A DNA stretch of 5,292 bases. It comes from Actinomycetes bacterium (GTDB lineage: Bacteria > Actinomycetota > Acidimicrobiia > Acidimicrobiales > Acidimicrobiaceae). The translations under genes were made by a program, and so were the position numbers. The first letter of the stretch is position 1; the number at the start of each line of letters is the position of its first letter. Positions 1 to 5,292 of this stretch are shown here, piece by piece. Location of the stretch: positions 1 to 5,292 of the forward strand of contig JAKBSX010000270.1 in assembly GCA_021844725.1 (NCBI GenBank). Reading direction: 5' to 3'. The notes below the pieces were generated by a model that ran no database searches, had not been told where the DNA came from, and was given only the letters and a program-made list of their open reading frames with translations.

Positions 1-944
1 AGGCCAATCAGAAATGCTACCCAAAATCCAAGCAGCAAAGGTCGAAGGCGTACGACGAGAGATCCACGGACAAAGATGAATGGAAGAGCGAAGATCAGAG
101 CGCCAAATGGAACAATGAAGTAATTCAGCCCCCACTGCGGACTCAGGATGTAATTGGAGCGACTCGGATGAGGGATGGGAACCTGCGTAACAGGATAGTG
201 TATCAATGCAATCCAAAAGGGCAGAAGTACGATTGCAATCGCCACGCATACAACTGCAGCTATGCCCAAGACACGCAACACAAACGTTGAGGCTAAGTGA
301 TTTTCTCCAATTGGACGATCAAGCAGCGCCAGCGCCAGGACAGGCAGCGCAAAAAAGAACGATCCAAACAGGAGAGTTGCATGATGTGCGGCAGCAGCGG
401 CTGTAAAGAGTACACTAGCCTTCAAAAAAGCACGCCAGCTTCCGTGGCGTATCCACTCGAATAGAAAGGGGAGGGCATTCAGATAAATAGGTGCTGCCGT
501 GGTGGTTCCCAACTGACCCGCTGAATATACCAAAAAACTCTCCGACCCAAGAAAGACGCTTGCTAGGGCCGCGATCGATGCAGCGCGCGGACTGACCCAC
601 AGCAGAGAGAACCGATAGATTCCTACCACCATCAGTAATATGGCCGCTAATTGCACAGCCATGTAGCCCATATTCAAGCCTACAATATGTGAAAATAAGG
701 CGATCCACTGTTGCGGCAACGGAGGATATGTGGTCTGAGAAAAGCCGGCATACCACTTTGGATTCCACGGATCGAACCAGTGATGAACATAATGAGAGGC
801 AAAGAAGATATGGAAGTTTGCGTCGTAAGACTTTAATGGTAACTGCATCATCATCAAAGGCAAATGAACTGCCACCGCTGCCATCAGGATCAGACTGAGC
901 TGAATAGGCTTCTGCAATCGGTTGGCTGAGTCTACGTTCTGCAA
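1..944 (-). CDS. Polytopic membrane protein, YfhO / PTPS-related (GT-C-like) type, 3' end beyond the window
   Basis: This frame is open from TTG at 944 to the left edge: 314 complete codons without a stop. An in-frame TAA lies just upstream (956-954), and TAAGGTG sits 5-6 bases before the TTG, so TTG is the likely start; the first in-frame ATG would remove about 20 residues. Residues 14-34 form a first membrane segment. A conserved-looking loop follows, with SYDANFH (39-45), HWFDPWNPKWYAGF (55-68) and TYPPLPQQW (72-80). Further hydrophobic segments lie near 94-116, 121-140, 172-208, 220-250, 274-292 and 301-314. The acidic residue D41 after the first membrane segment and the WNPKW...YPPL loop resemble Pfam families described as '6-pyruvoyl-tetrahydropterin synthase related, membrane protein' and YfhO, thought to be GT-C-fold glycosyltransferase-like proteins using lipid-linked sugars. 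That role is inferred; despite the name, there is no pterin enzyme. Family members are usually far longer, so more than half is probably missing. Confidence 0.88.
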   Translation of the reverse strand, partial: MQNVDSANRLQKPIQLSLILMAAVAVHLPLMMMQLPLKSYDANFHIFFASHYVHHWFDPWNPKWYAGFSQTTYPPLPQQWIALFSHIVGLNMGYMAVQLAAILLMVVGIYRFSLLWVSPRAASIAALASVFLGSESFLVYSAGQLGTTTAAPIYLNALPFLFEWIRHGSWRAFLKASVLFTAAAAAHHATLLFGSFFFALPVLALALLDRPIGENHLASTFVLRVLGIAAVVCVAIAIVLLPFWIALIHYPVTQVPIPHPSRSNYILSPQWGLNYFIVPFGALIFALPFIFVRGSLVVRLRPLLLGFWVAFLIG

Positions 945-948
945 TGTC

Positions 949-955
949 GCACCTT
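949..955 (-). promoter_or_regulatory. Ribosome binding site selecting the TTG start
   Basis: On the minus strand TAAGGTG is followed by a short spacer and TTG at 944. The AAGG core is a good Shine-Dalgarno match at about seven bases' spacing. Nothing comparable precedes the later ATG codons in the same frame, which lie inside the first membrane segment. No convincing -35/-10 pair was seen further upstream. Confidence 0.65.
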
Positions 956-1084
956 AGATATCTTCCGTTCTGAGAATGTGTCGAGAGTCAACAATAAACG
1001 GATATCGCCTGCTCTGCTTGCGAGCATTTTTCATCAATACCCAGGCATATTCGAGTGAGTTTCTGATATCCGCTTGCAGCGAAG

Positions 1085-1291
1085 ATGTCATCCCGGGTTA
1101 TTTATTTTATTACTCGTTACTCAAAAGCGCGTCAGCGTTACCTTATCGTCACGTCTTTCTCTTGCCGTGACGTTTTCCGCTCATCTGAACGTGCGGAAGA
1201 ACTGACTCTCGCCAATGCGAATGCTTCCGCCTGTTATCAACTTAAGATGCAGCAAGGAATCATGATGACTGCGAATCACTCCCATTGTTAA
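1085..1291 (+). CDS. Doubtful small ORF, 68 codons, unrecognised
   Basis: An ATG-to-TAA frame of 68 codons with no recognised domain, signal peptide or clear ribosome binding site. The C-terminal half (ERAEELTLANANASACYQLK) looks more protein-like than the N-terminal half. It is followed after three bases by a second ORF in the same frame. An ORF of this length can arise by chance in such a gap, so it is listed only so that it can be tested. Confidence 0.15.
   Translation: MSSRVIYFITRYSKARQRYLIVTSFSCRDVFRSSERAEELTLANANASACYQLKMQQGIMMTANHSHC
1147..1172 (+). terminator. Weak terminator-like hairpin
   Basis: Perfect 7-bp inverted repeat CGTCACG / CGTGACG with a 12-base loop, followed on the plus strand by TTTT at 1173-1176. 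The stem is short and the T tract minimal, and no credible plus-strand gene ends here. It may be a chance hairpin. Confidence 0.2.
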
Positions 1292-1294
1292 CAT

Positions 1295-1441
1295 ATGACA
1301 ATCCATGATGAAATTATCCACGGATATCAGTATCGACGGATGTCTCAGAATCAATATGCTACGTTTAATTTTGACCTTGAGATATCCACGTACTCGTCAG
1401 TGAAAGTATTGTTGCAGGAAGATAGTATAGGGTCTGGATAA
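1295..1441 (+). CDS. Doubtful small ORF, 48 codons, unrecognised
   Basis: ATG at 1295 opens a 48-codon frame ending in TAA at 1439-1441. It starts MTIHDEIIHGYQYRRMSQNQ and has a mixed polar composition. It is in the same frame as the ORF ending at 1291, so a single TAA separates the two; together they could be one broken gene of about 120 codons. There is no recognised domain and no good ribosome binding site. Chance is a fair alternative. Confidence 0.15.
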   Translation: MTIHDEIIHGYQYRRMSQNQYATFNFDLEISTYSSVKVLLQEDSIGSG

Positions 1442-1560
1442 TATGAGACATGTACCGGTACAAATGAGCGTTTCTGACCTTGCCAGTGGAAATTCACCCC
1501 ATGTGATGTAATTCAAAGAGGCAAGAGAAACGAAGAGGCCAAAGGTAGGCGCCGGAGTTA

Positions 1561-1581
1561 GGGTAAGGGTCTGGCTTACCC
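1561..1581. repeat. Perfect inverted repeat at the broken end of tnpB
   Basis: GGGTAAG (1561-1567) and CTTACCC (1575-1581) form a perfect 7-bp stem around a 7-base loop. Recognisable tnpB similarity stops at about 1584, right beside this hairpin, so it may mark a deletion junction or fused element ends. A structure this short can also occur by chance. Confidence 0.4.
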
Positions 1582-1583
1582 TG

Positions 1584-1714
1584 GTCGCCGCGGCGGCCCT
1601 TGAATACAAACACGTGCCCCGAGTGCACTTGCGCGCTCAGTCCATGAAACCGCGCCGCATATCAGTCACGCCGACTGCCAGCCAGATACGCGTCCCTGCG
1701 CGAAGTTCGATCAC
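1584..1714 (-). pseudogene. tnpB: IS66 TnpB (Orf2-like) remnant, frameshifted and truncated
   Basis: GTG at 1714 overlaps the tnpA stop in a GTGA junction typical of IS66 translational coupling. The frame reads IELRAGTRIWLAVGVTDMRRGF, matching the family's N-terminal signature of a WLA segment followed by TDMRRGF. One base is then missing near TTC/ATGGACTG: the current frame stops at TGA, but the next frame continues GLSAQV and then HSGHVFVFKGRRGD, another TnpB hallmark. About ten residues that normally separate those two blocks are gone. Similarity ends at about 1584, roughly 44 codons in, whereas TnpB proteins are usually a little over 100 residues. It is non-functional. Confidence 0.85.
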
Positions 1715-2015
1715 CGGCACAGGCTCTCAAGGATGGTGCGAAGCAGCGCGCGATCTGCTCCGCACCGCGATCAATACTGCGAACCCCATGTGAATCGCGC
1801 CTGACGGGTAATAAGGAAACAACGCATCAGGTGCGGCATGTGCCAAGCCTGGAGCCAACGTGATATACCCATCACCCGCATCTTCTGCTTCGATACTCAT
1901 GGGCAGCAGCGCCGATGAATCCGCTGGCTCCAGGCAGCAGCTCCAGCTCTACAATCCGCCGCTACTCTTCAACCGACCGCCGCTTCCGACCTATACGCCA
2001 AGCGTCAACCCTCAA
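1711..2015 (-). pseudogene. tnpA: IS66 TnpA remnant, broken
   Basis: TnpA is an IS66 accessory protein with an N-terminal helix-turn-helix. The pieces appear in family order across different frames. First is WRIGRKRRSVEE, then TAG at 1964-1962 where the family usually has lysine, then RRIVELELLPGAS. The helix-turn-helix that should follow is missing, and another frame resumes with ALLPMSIEAEDAGDG and then PSGAIHMGFAVLIAV. After a further shift near 1762 comes GADRALLRTILESLCR, ending at TGA 1713-1711. TTG at 2015 is a possible old start, but the true start is unclear. The remnant is about 100 codons, a little shorter than usual, consistent with the internal deletion. Identification rests on the motif order plus the tnpB coupling. 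It cannot make a functional protein. Confidence 0.78.
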
Positions 2016-2057
2016 GCCGCAGTCACGCCAGAGGGGAGACAGACACTGACCGTATAT

Positions 2058-3344
2058 CTACCAATATGTGAAGTTGAAATTGTCAAGATAAGTGACGTTT
2101 GAAGACATCTTGGAGTCGCCATCCATCTGATAGTTGAGGGTGATTCCCCACCAGTTTGTTGGAACCGAGAATGGAACATAGGTGCGATTAATATTCGCTG
2201 TGACGCCATTCAGTGTAATCGACTGATAGAGCAAAGTGTTATTGGATTCACGCTGAACCTGAATCGTAACGTGATTCCATCCGTTGTTGATCAGATTACA
2301 AGGAACTCCAGCAGAGACCCATCGCGCGTTGACATTGTCCCAGATATCCCAGACCCTTCCCCCCAGATTGTTGCACTGATTTCCCCAAATCATCCCTGTT
2401 CCGTTCATGTACATACTGACGTCAAACTCCAGAACCTGCGTGACTGATGCATTGGTTACAAAAAAATATGCGTCGTAGGTGAAGTTATGAAGAGTAGGGA
2501 GAAGCGTATGATTCGTATCGGGCAGCCCCTGCGTGCTGAATTGTCCAATCACAGGATTGGACCACAGGATATCCGCGTAGGGAGCTGTGCCTCCAATATT
2601 AAATCTGCTTGCATTCCCGCTCATCGAAGGCGATGTCTGGTGCTGCCATAAAGACCATTCGATTCCCTGGCAATTCGATGCGCAAATATCGTACGTTGGA
2701 GGGAATTCCGCCCAGCTTTTCCATCCATTGCTGGCTTGGATGCTGGAGAGGACCTTCCCATTACCCTGAACGACAACTTCGACCGGTGTATACGTCGCAC
2801 CACCACAGTAATCCCATTCTTCCACGACCGTGTGTTGAGTGCCCGAGCTGAGATTCAATTGTGCGTTCAGGCGTGGTCCATTCTGAACGACTGAAAGATG
2901 ATTGTTCACGTATACGCCCATGGAAGCAACGCCTTTGGGGCAGGCACTGGTCGCAGTAGCAACATAGTTTACGGATAAACCGACGGTGCTGTTATTGGTG
3001 GGCGTAATGACATAGACGCCAGACTGGCTGGTCGCGGTAATCATCATGGAAGAAAAAGTAGCTCCGCCACAGTAATCCCATTCTTCCACGACTGTATTGT
3101 GCTTTCCTTCGCTGATGGCAAGCGCAGTATTTAGCTTGGTGCCATGGACAACATAAAGCAGCTTGTCATCCACATAGACGCCCATCGAAGCGACACCCTT
3201 CGAGCAGGTATTCGTAGTGGAGGTTGCAGCATAGGTGACTGTTGATCCGACCGTCTCGCCACTCCAGGGACTGCTGACGACAACGGTTGCGGTTGCTGAG
3301 AGTGTGGAGAACAGTACAAGCAATGTGGAAGTGAGTATCTTCAT
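2058..3344 (-). CDS. Exported protein with two Ig-like repeats and a C-terminal beta-sandwich-like region
   Basis: 428 residues, ATG at 3344, with GAGG seven bases upstream. Residues 1-20 form a signal peptide (MKILTSTLLVLFSTLSATAT), so the protein is probably exported. Two repeats of about 88 residues follow, at roughly 21-108 and 109-196. Both carry C-x-KGVASMGVYV and TVVEEWDYCGGAT, with cysteine pairs C47/C92 and C135/C180 at identical spacing, suggesting one disulfide per Ig-like domain. The rest (about 200-428) is rich in aromatics and asparagine, has cysteines 221, 225, 324 and 349, includes LEFDVSMYMNG, VWDIWDN and LNYQMDGD, and ends LDNFNFTYW. It resembles the concanavalin/LamG-like region of a secreted Acidobacteria protein family whose members end similarly, so the C-terminus looks complete. 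No catalytic motif is recognised; carbohydrate binding or adhesion is only a guess. It appears monocistronic, with the IS66 relic directly downstream. Confidence 0.92.
   Translation of the reverse strand: MKILTSTLLVLFSTLSATATVVVSSPWSGETVGSTVTYAATSTTNTCSKGVASMGVYVDDKLLYVVHGTKLNTALAISEGKHNTVVEEWDYCGGATFSSMMITATSQSGVYVITPTNNSTVGLSVNYVATATSACPKGVASMGVYVNNHLSVVQNGPRLNAQLNLSSGTQHTVVEEWDYCGGATYTPVEVVVQGNGKVLSSIQASNGWKSWAEFPPTYDICASNCQGIEWSLWQHQTSPSMSGNASRFNIGGTAPYADILWSNPVIGQFSTQGLPDTNHTLLPTLHNFTYDAYFFVTNASVTQVLEFDVSMYMNGTGMIWGNQCNNLGGRVWDIWDNVNARWVSAGVPCNLINNGWNHVTIQVQRESNNTLLYQSITLNGVTANINRTYVPFSVPTNWWGITLNYQMDGDSKMSSNVTYLDNFNFTYW
2803..3092 (-). repeat. Coding direct repeat of the Ig-like domain
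   Basis: The stretches 2803-2828 and 3067-3092 are identical over 26 bases and lie exactly 264 bases (88 codons) apart. They encode the VVEEWDYCGG core of each Ig-like repeat. A second, less perfect pair around 2908-2938 and 3172-3202 encodes KGVASMGVYV. Silent sites match within the 26-base block but have diverged elsewhere. Confidence 0.85.
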
Positions 3345-3522
3345 GAATCCGCCTCATCGAAAAACATAATCCCAAAAATGTTATTAGTGCCTTATTACTT
3401 CTTCCACATGCGTGCCCACAACCCTATACAGAGTCATAGCCTTACTGACTGGTTAGGATGCGACAATGCAGACACAATGCGTCAGAAATAGTACGGGCGC
3501 TAGATTATTGTTCCGATCTTCG

Positions 3523-3558
3523 CAGGCCGAGGAGGATGAGCCTCTCTGAGGTGGCCTG
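3523..3558. repeat. Inverted repeat with nested stem
   Basis: CAGGCC (3523-3528) pairs with GGCCTG (3553-3558), and a nested GAGG (3529-3532) can pair with CCTC (3541-3544). It could form a GC-rich hairpin in an otherwise AT-richer gap. No T tract follows on the plus strand, so it is not a typical intrinsic terminator. Function unknown. Confidence 0.4.
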
Positions 3559-3738
3559 TAGAACTCAAGTAAGAATCGGAAATCACGGTAACAGAGTATC
3601 GATATGATTAATATCGCTTACTAAGGCGTCGTGATTATCCTGATATCTCACTGCATAGGCAGTAGAATTGAGGTGCCAAAGCTAAACAATGACTAAGAAC
3701 ATCATACGCGGTACGGCTGCTTTGTCAAGCTATATTGG

Positions 3739-3780
3739 AACAAAATGTAATTATATTTCCAACAAATTGCAATTATATTT
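3739..3780. repeat. AT-rich tandem direct repeat, two 20-base copies
   Basis: Copies at 3739-3758 and 3761-3780 match at 18 of 20 bases, with a period of 22 bases. Each reads AACAAA, a short variable part, then AATTATATTT. The period is close to two helical turns, which would place the copies on one face of the DNA, as in some operators. No gene starts convincingly nearby, so an operator role is speculative; decay of a simple duplication is equally possible. Confidence 0.6.
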
Positions 3781-4060
3781 ATTTGCTAGAGGGAATGAGT
3801 CGCGATCTTCATGTCACATATCAAGCGAATGTTGTACGTAGCCTACATTGTAGATATAGAGTACAGCTCAGGACACCAGAAGAGAAACCTCGATCTGGAT
3901 GCAGGAGAAACGATAAAGCGTAGCAACGAAACGGAAAGAAAGCGGGGAAGGAAAAACGAATATAGCGCATGCGGATGGAATCACTGGTTTGTATTTGGCA
4001 ATAGCTGAATCTAAATATGTTGTAAGCGCAGTAGGTTGTGTTGCGTTCGTGTCGATTTAT

Positions 4061-4736
4061 CTACCTTATCGAGCGAAGGAACTGGAGAGATTGCTCCAGG
4101 CCAAGCGCAGAGTGGGCAGAAGCCTCCTTCTCTTTATTGATGGAAACGCTCTGACCCGCAGATAGAGAAAATGCATGAGCCAATATCGTGCTGGATGAAT
4201 CACTAGTTGCCCAGTCATCAATAGCAATTTTTCAGCCATGTCATCGTTCGTGCCGCCACCATGATGAAGTTATATCCGAGTCGAGAAAGAGAGCAGCCAG
4301 CACCTCGCGTGAAGTTGCAGTACCGTAAATAACAAATATGCGGTGTCCTTCGCTAATACCTTTGATCGAGATTCCACTGATGTCAGCGGTAATACGTAGT
4401 ATCTGAGCCAGGTCAGCATGATTTGCTATGATCGTTAGCTTCTTATCCTGCAGGATGACAGATGCTGACTTCGCTGCCTGCTAGTAGAGTGAACGGAGTT
4501 ATGTGCTTGTAGAGTCGGAAGTACTTGCTGCTGTTGTGTGTGTGGGATGCAGCGTGCAATTCGGAGCCTCCCGCGTTTCTTCCGGTTGGCGAACGCTGAT
4601 TGGCTAGCACTTAAAGCATGAATGGCACCGGTGCCTGCTGCGTCCGATAATAGATAGAAATGGCACAGAGCGCGATGATCAGAACGAGTTCTGTGATTCT
4701 CAGCGGCTGTGCCTTATTGCACCCGGCGAATATCAT
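4061..4736 (-). pseudogene. Broken gene for a membrane-anchored STN-domain protein
   Basis: The remnant begins at about 4736 with MIFAGCNKAQPLRITE and the membrane segment LVLIIALCAISIYY, followed by RTQQAPVPF and then a stop at TAA. A polar Ser/Thr/Gln-rich linker with several stops follows. From about 4480 comes a clear STN-like domain (secretin/TonB short N-terminal domain): VILQDKKLTIIANHADL, AQILRITADISGISIKG, RIFVIYG, TSREVLAALFLDS. A missing base near 4277 leads to GYNFIM in the next frame, another missing base near 4265 leads to GGTNDDMAEKLLLM, and a third near 4210 leads to a polar tail ending GLEQSLQFLRSIR and TAG at 4063-4061. Reassembled, it would be about 225 residues, anchored at the N-terminus with the STN domain in the periplasm. 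STN domains occur in secretins, TonB-dependent receptors and pilus-related proteins; the partner here is unknown. The coordinates are those of the reassembled gene, and its start is the least certain part. Confidence 0.8.
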
Positions 4737-4851
4737 CGTGACATATTCTTCGCTTCAAGTGCAACATAAGAACTTCTTGTTTGCATCTTACAGAAAGGTG
4801 ACCGCAAAACTTAACGTTTCAAGCCTGCAATCACCTCAGAAAGCATCTGAC

Positions 4852-5292
4852 ATGACGCAAAACAGTATTCTTCAGCGAGATGTTCCAGCACTTATATTTC
4901 TGTTAAGTATCGCGCAACTATCTATGATTGCAGCGGCTGCTACCTGTACAACACAGTCGAAAATGAATGTATCGGAAAGAGAATCGCTTTCAATCGCCGC
5001 TCGCACGATCGCCGAGGAGGTGCAGAGCGGCGATGCGCAGGCGATTCGAGCGAACACTATCCCCGTACTTGCCGCCGACTTCGATGAGATTGCAGATTCA
5101 CTCGTCACACTGAAGCCATTTCTGCAACAAGCGCATATCACTGTTGATCATCTCTATATGCTGGATGCTTCTTCTATTTCTGCTGATGGCGCCGATACCT
5201 ACTTTTATTGTGGAACACCCGTTGTGGTATTGAATTTCAGAAAATTACCTCAAGGAAACTATGCATTGGCAATTCTTCATGCCACCGGAGTT
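4852..5292 (+). CDS. Exported hypothetical protein, 3' end beyond the window
   Basis: ATG at 4852 opens 147 codons without a stop to the right edge. AGAAAG about nine bases upstream is a modest ribosome binding site. The frame is also open back to ATG 4660, but that start would place a long non-secretory leader before the signal peptide and would overlap the divergent STN pseudogene, so 4852 is preferred. Residues 1-30 resemble a signal peptide: R9 in the N-region, hydrophobic PALIFLLSIAQLSMI, then AAAA. C32 follows AAT, so a lipoprotein is possible but the lipobox is poor. The mature part has a helical-looking segment (SERESLSIAARTIAEEVQSG) and then FYCGTPVVVLNF and GNYALAILHATG, which resemble small exported proteins of Acidobacteria with no assigned function. 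No enzymatic motif is seen. Confidence 0.82.
   Translation, partial: MTQNSILQRDVPALIFLLSIAQLSMIAAAATCTTQSKMNVSERESLSIAARTIAEEVQSGDAQAIRANTIPVLAADFDEIADSLVTLKPFLQQAHITVDHLYMLDASSISADGADTYFYCGTPVVVLNFRKLPQGNYALAILHATGV

Larger units (their letters stand above)
945..1583. other. Intergenic stretch with no recognised gene
   Basis: Between the membrane-protein start and the IS66 relic neither strand shows a frame I recognise. The longest open stretches are a 68-codon ORF and a 48-codon ORF in one plus-strand frame, and a 70-codon minus-strand ORF (1397-1609) that only overlaps the relic in a wrong frame. Short hairpins occur at 1147-1172 and 1561-1581. The stretch may hold the unrecognisable 3' end of the insertion sequence as well as upstream sequence of the membrane gene. 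Confidence 0.5.
1584..2015 (-). mobile_element. Decayed IS66-family insertion sequence remnant
   Basis: Remnants of two IS66 accessory genes lie in the family's usual order and coupling, tnpA then tnpB on the minus strand, with the tnpA stop and tnpB start sharing GTGA at 1714-1711. Both are broken by a stop, frameshifts and internal deletions. The transposase gene tnpC, which should follow toward lower coordinates, is not detectable. The relic begins about 45 bases past the stop codon of the neighbouring Ig-like gene. Terminal inverted repeats are uncertain; the outer limits given are those of recognisable coding similarity, not the true element ends. Confidence 0.8.
3345..4060. other. Long intergenic region, no recognised gene
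   Basis: Over 700 bases separate the Ig-like gene start from the end of the STN pseudogene. Two overlapping plus-strand ORFs of 62 and 65 codons (3735-3923 and 3811-4008) have no recognised domain, no clear ribosome binding site, and compete for the same bases. The region holds an inverted repeat at 3523-3558 and an AT-rich near-perfect direct repeat at 3739-3780. The part next to 3344 should contain the promoter of the Ig-like gene; it is AT-rich at about 3361-3400, but I could not identify a convincing -35/-10 pair. Confidence 0.5.

Noticed and set aside
1..60. Apparent frameshift at the left end of the membrane gene
   Set aside because: On recounting, the frame continues correctly through LRPLLLGFWVAFLIG; the shift was a counting slip.
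415..768. 117-codon minus-strand ORF
   Set aside because: It lies wholly inside the membrane-protein gene in another frame; the overlapping frame is open for 314 codons and has strong membrane-protein character and motifs.
1561..1575. GTAAG at 1563 as the IS66 right terminal repeat
   Set aside because: GTAA is common at IS66 ends, but no matching GTAA repeat is found at the other side of the relic between 2016 and 2060.
1397..1609. 70-codon minus-strand ORF
   Set aside because: Its start lies in the tnpB remnant but in the wrong frame, and the rest has no recognisable features.
1860..2102. 80-codon proline-rich plus-strand ORF
   Set aside because: It is antisense to the tnpA remnant and the end of the Ig-like gene; its composition is explained by the opposite strand.
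3735..4008. Two overlapping plus-strand ORFs of 62 and 65 codons
   Set aside because: They compete for the same bases, lack a clear ribosome binding site and show no recognised domain; one start lies beside the AT-rich repeat.
4872..5141. 89-codon minus-strand ORF
   Set aside because: It is antisense to the exported-protein gene, whose frame has a signal peptide and runs open to the window edge.
1..5292. CRISPR array, tRNA, defence island or new multi-gene system
   Set aside because: No regularly spaced repeats, no tRNA-like cloverleaf and no nuclease, toxin or helicase motifs were seen; the intact genes are cell-envelope type and show no evident operon linking them.

Overview
The window looks like chromosomal DNA from a soil-type Acidobacteriota (Terriglobia/Acidobacteriaceae-like). 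This is inferred from protein resemblance only: the secreted Ig-like protein, the short STN-domain protein and the small exported protein at the right edge all resemble families I associate with that group. No rRNA, tRNA, CRISPR array or complete mobile element is visible.

Layout. (1) 1-944, minus strand: 5' part of a multi-pass membrane protein of the YfhO / PTPS-related type, with a TTG start fixed by a good ribosome binding site; it runs off the left edge. (2) 945-1583: a gap with no recognisable gene, holding only two doubtful small ORFs in the same frame and short hairpins. (3) 1584-2015, minus strand: a decayed IS66-family insertion sequence with broken remnants of tnpA and tnpB and no tnpC seen. 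(4) 2058-3344, minus strand: an intact 428-residue exported protein with two duplicated Ig-like repeats and a C-terminal beta-sandwich-like region. (5) 3345-4060: another gap, with an AT-rich near-perfect direct repeat and an inverted repeat. (6) 4061-4736, minus strand: a pseudogene for a membrane-anchored STN-domain protein, broken by several frameshifts and stops. (7) 4852-5292, plus strand: N-terminal part of an exported hypothetical protein, divergent from the pseudogene and running off the right edge.

The window is gene-poor and shows active decay: three apparently intact genes, two of them cut by the window edges, lie beside two degraded loci. Long intact frames sit next to the broken ones, so the frameshifts are unlikely to be general sequencing error. 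Nothing links the genes into one pathway. The shared theme is the cell envelope: a membrane protein, an exported adhesin-like or carbohydrate-binding-like protein, a lost periplasmic STN protein and a small exported protein. I see no convincing new multi-gene system. The best leads are the IS66 relic touching the Ig-like gene, the dead STN gene, and the unexplained repeats in 3345-4060.
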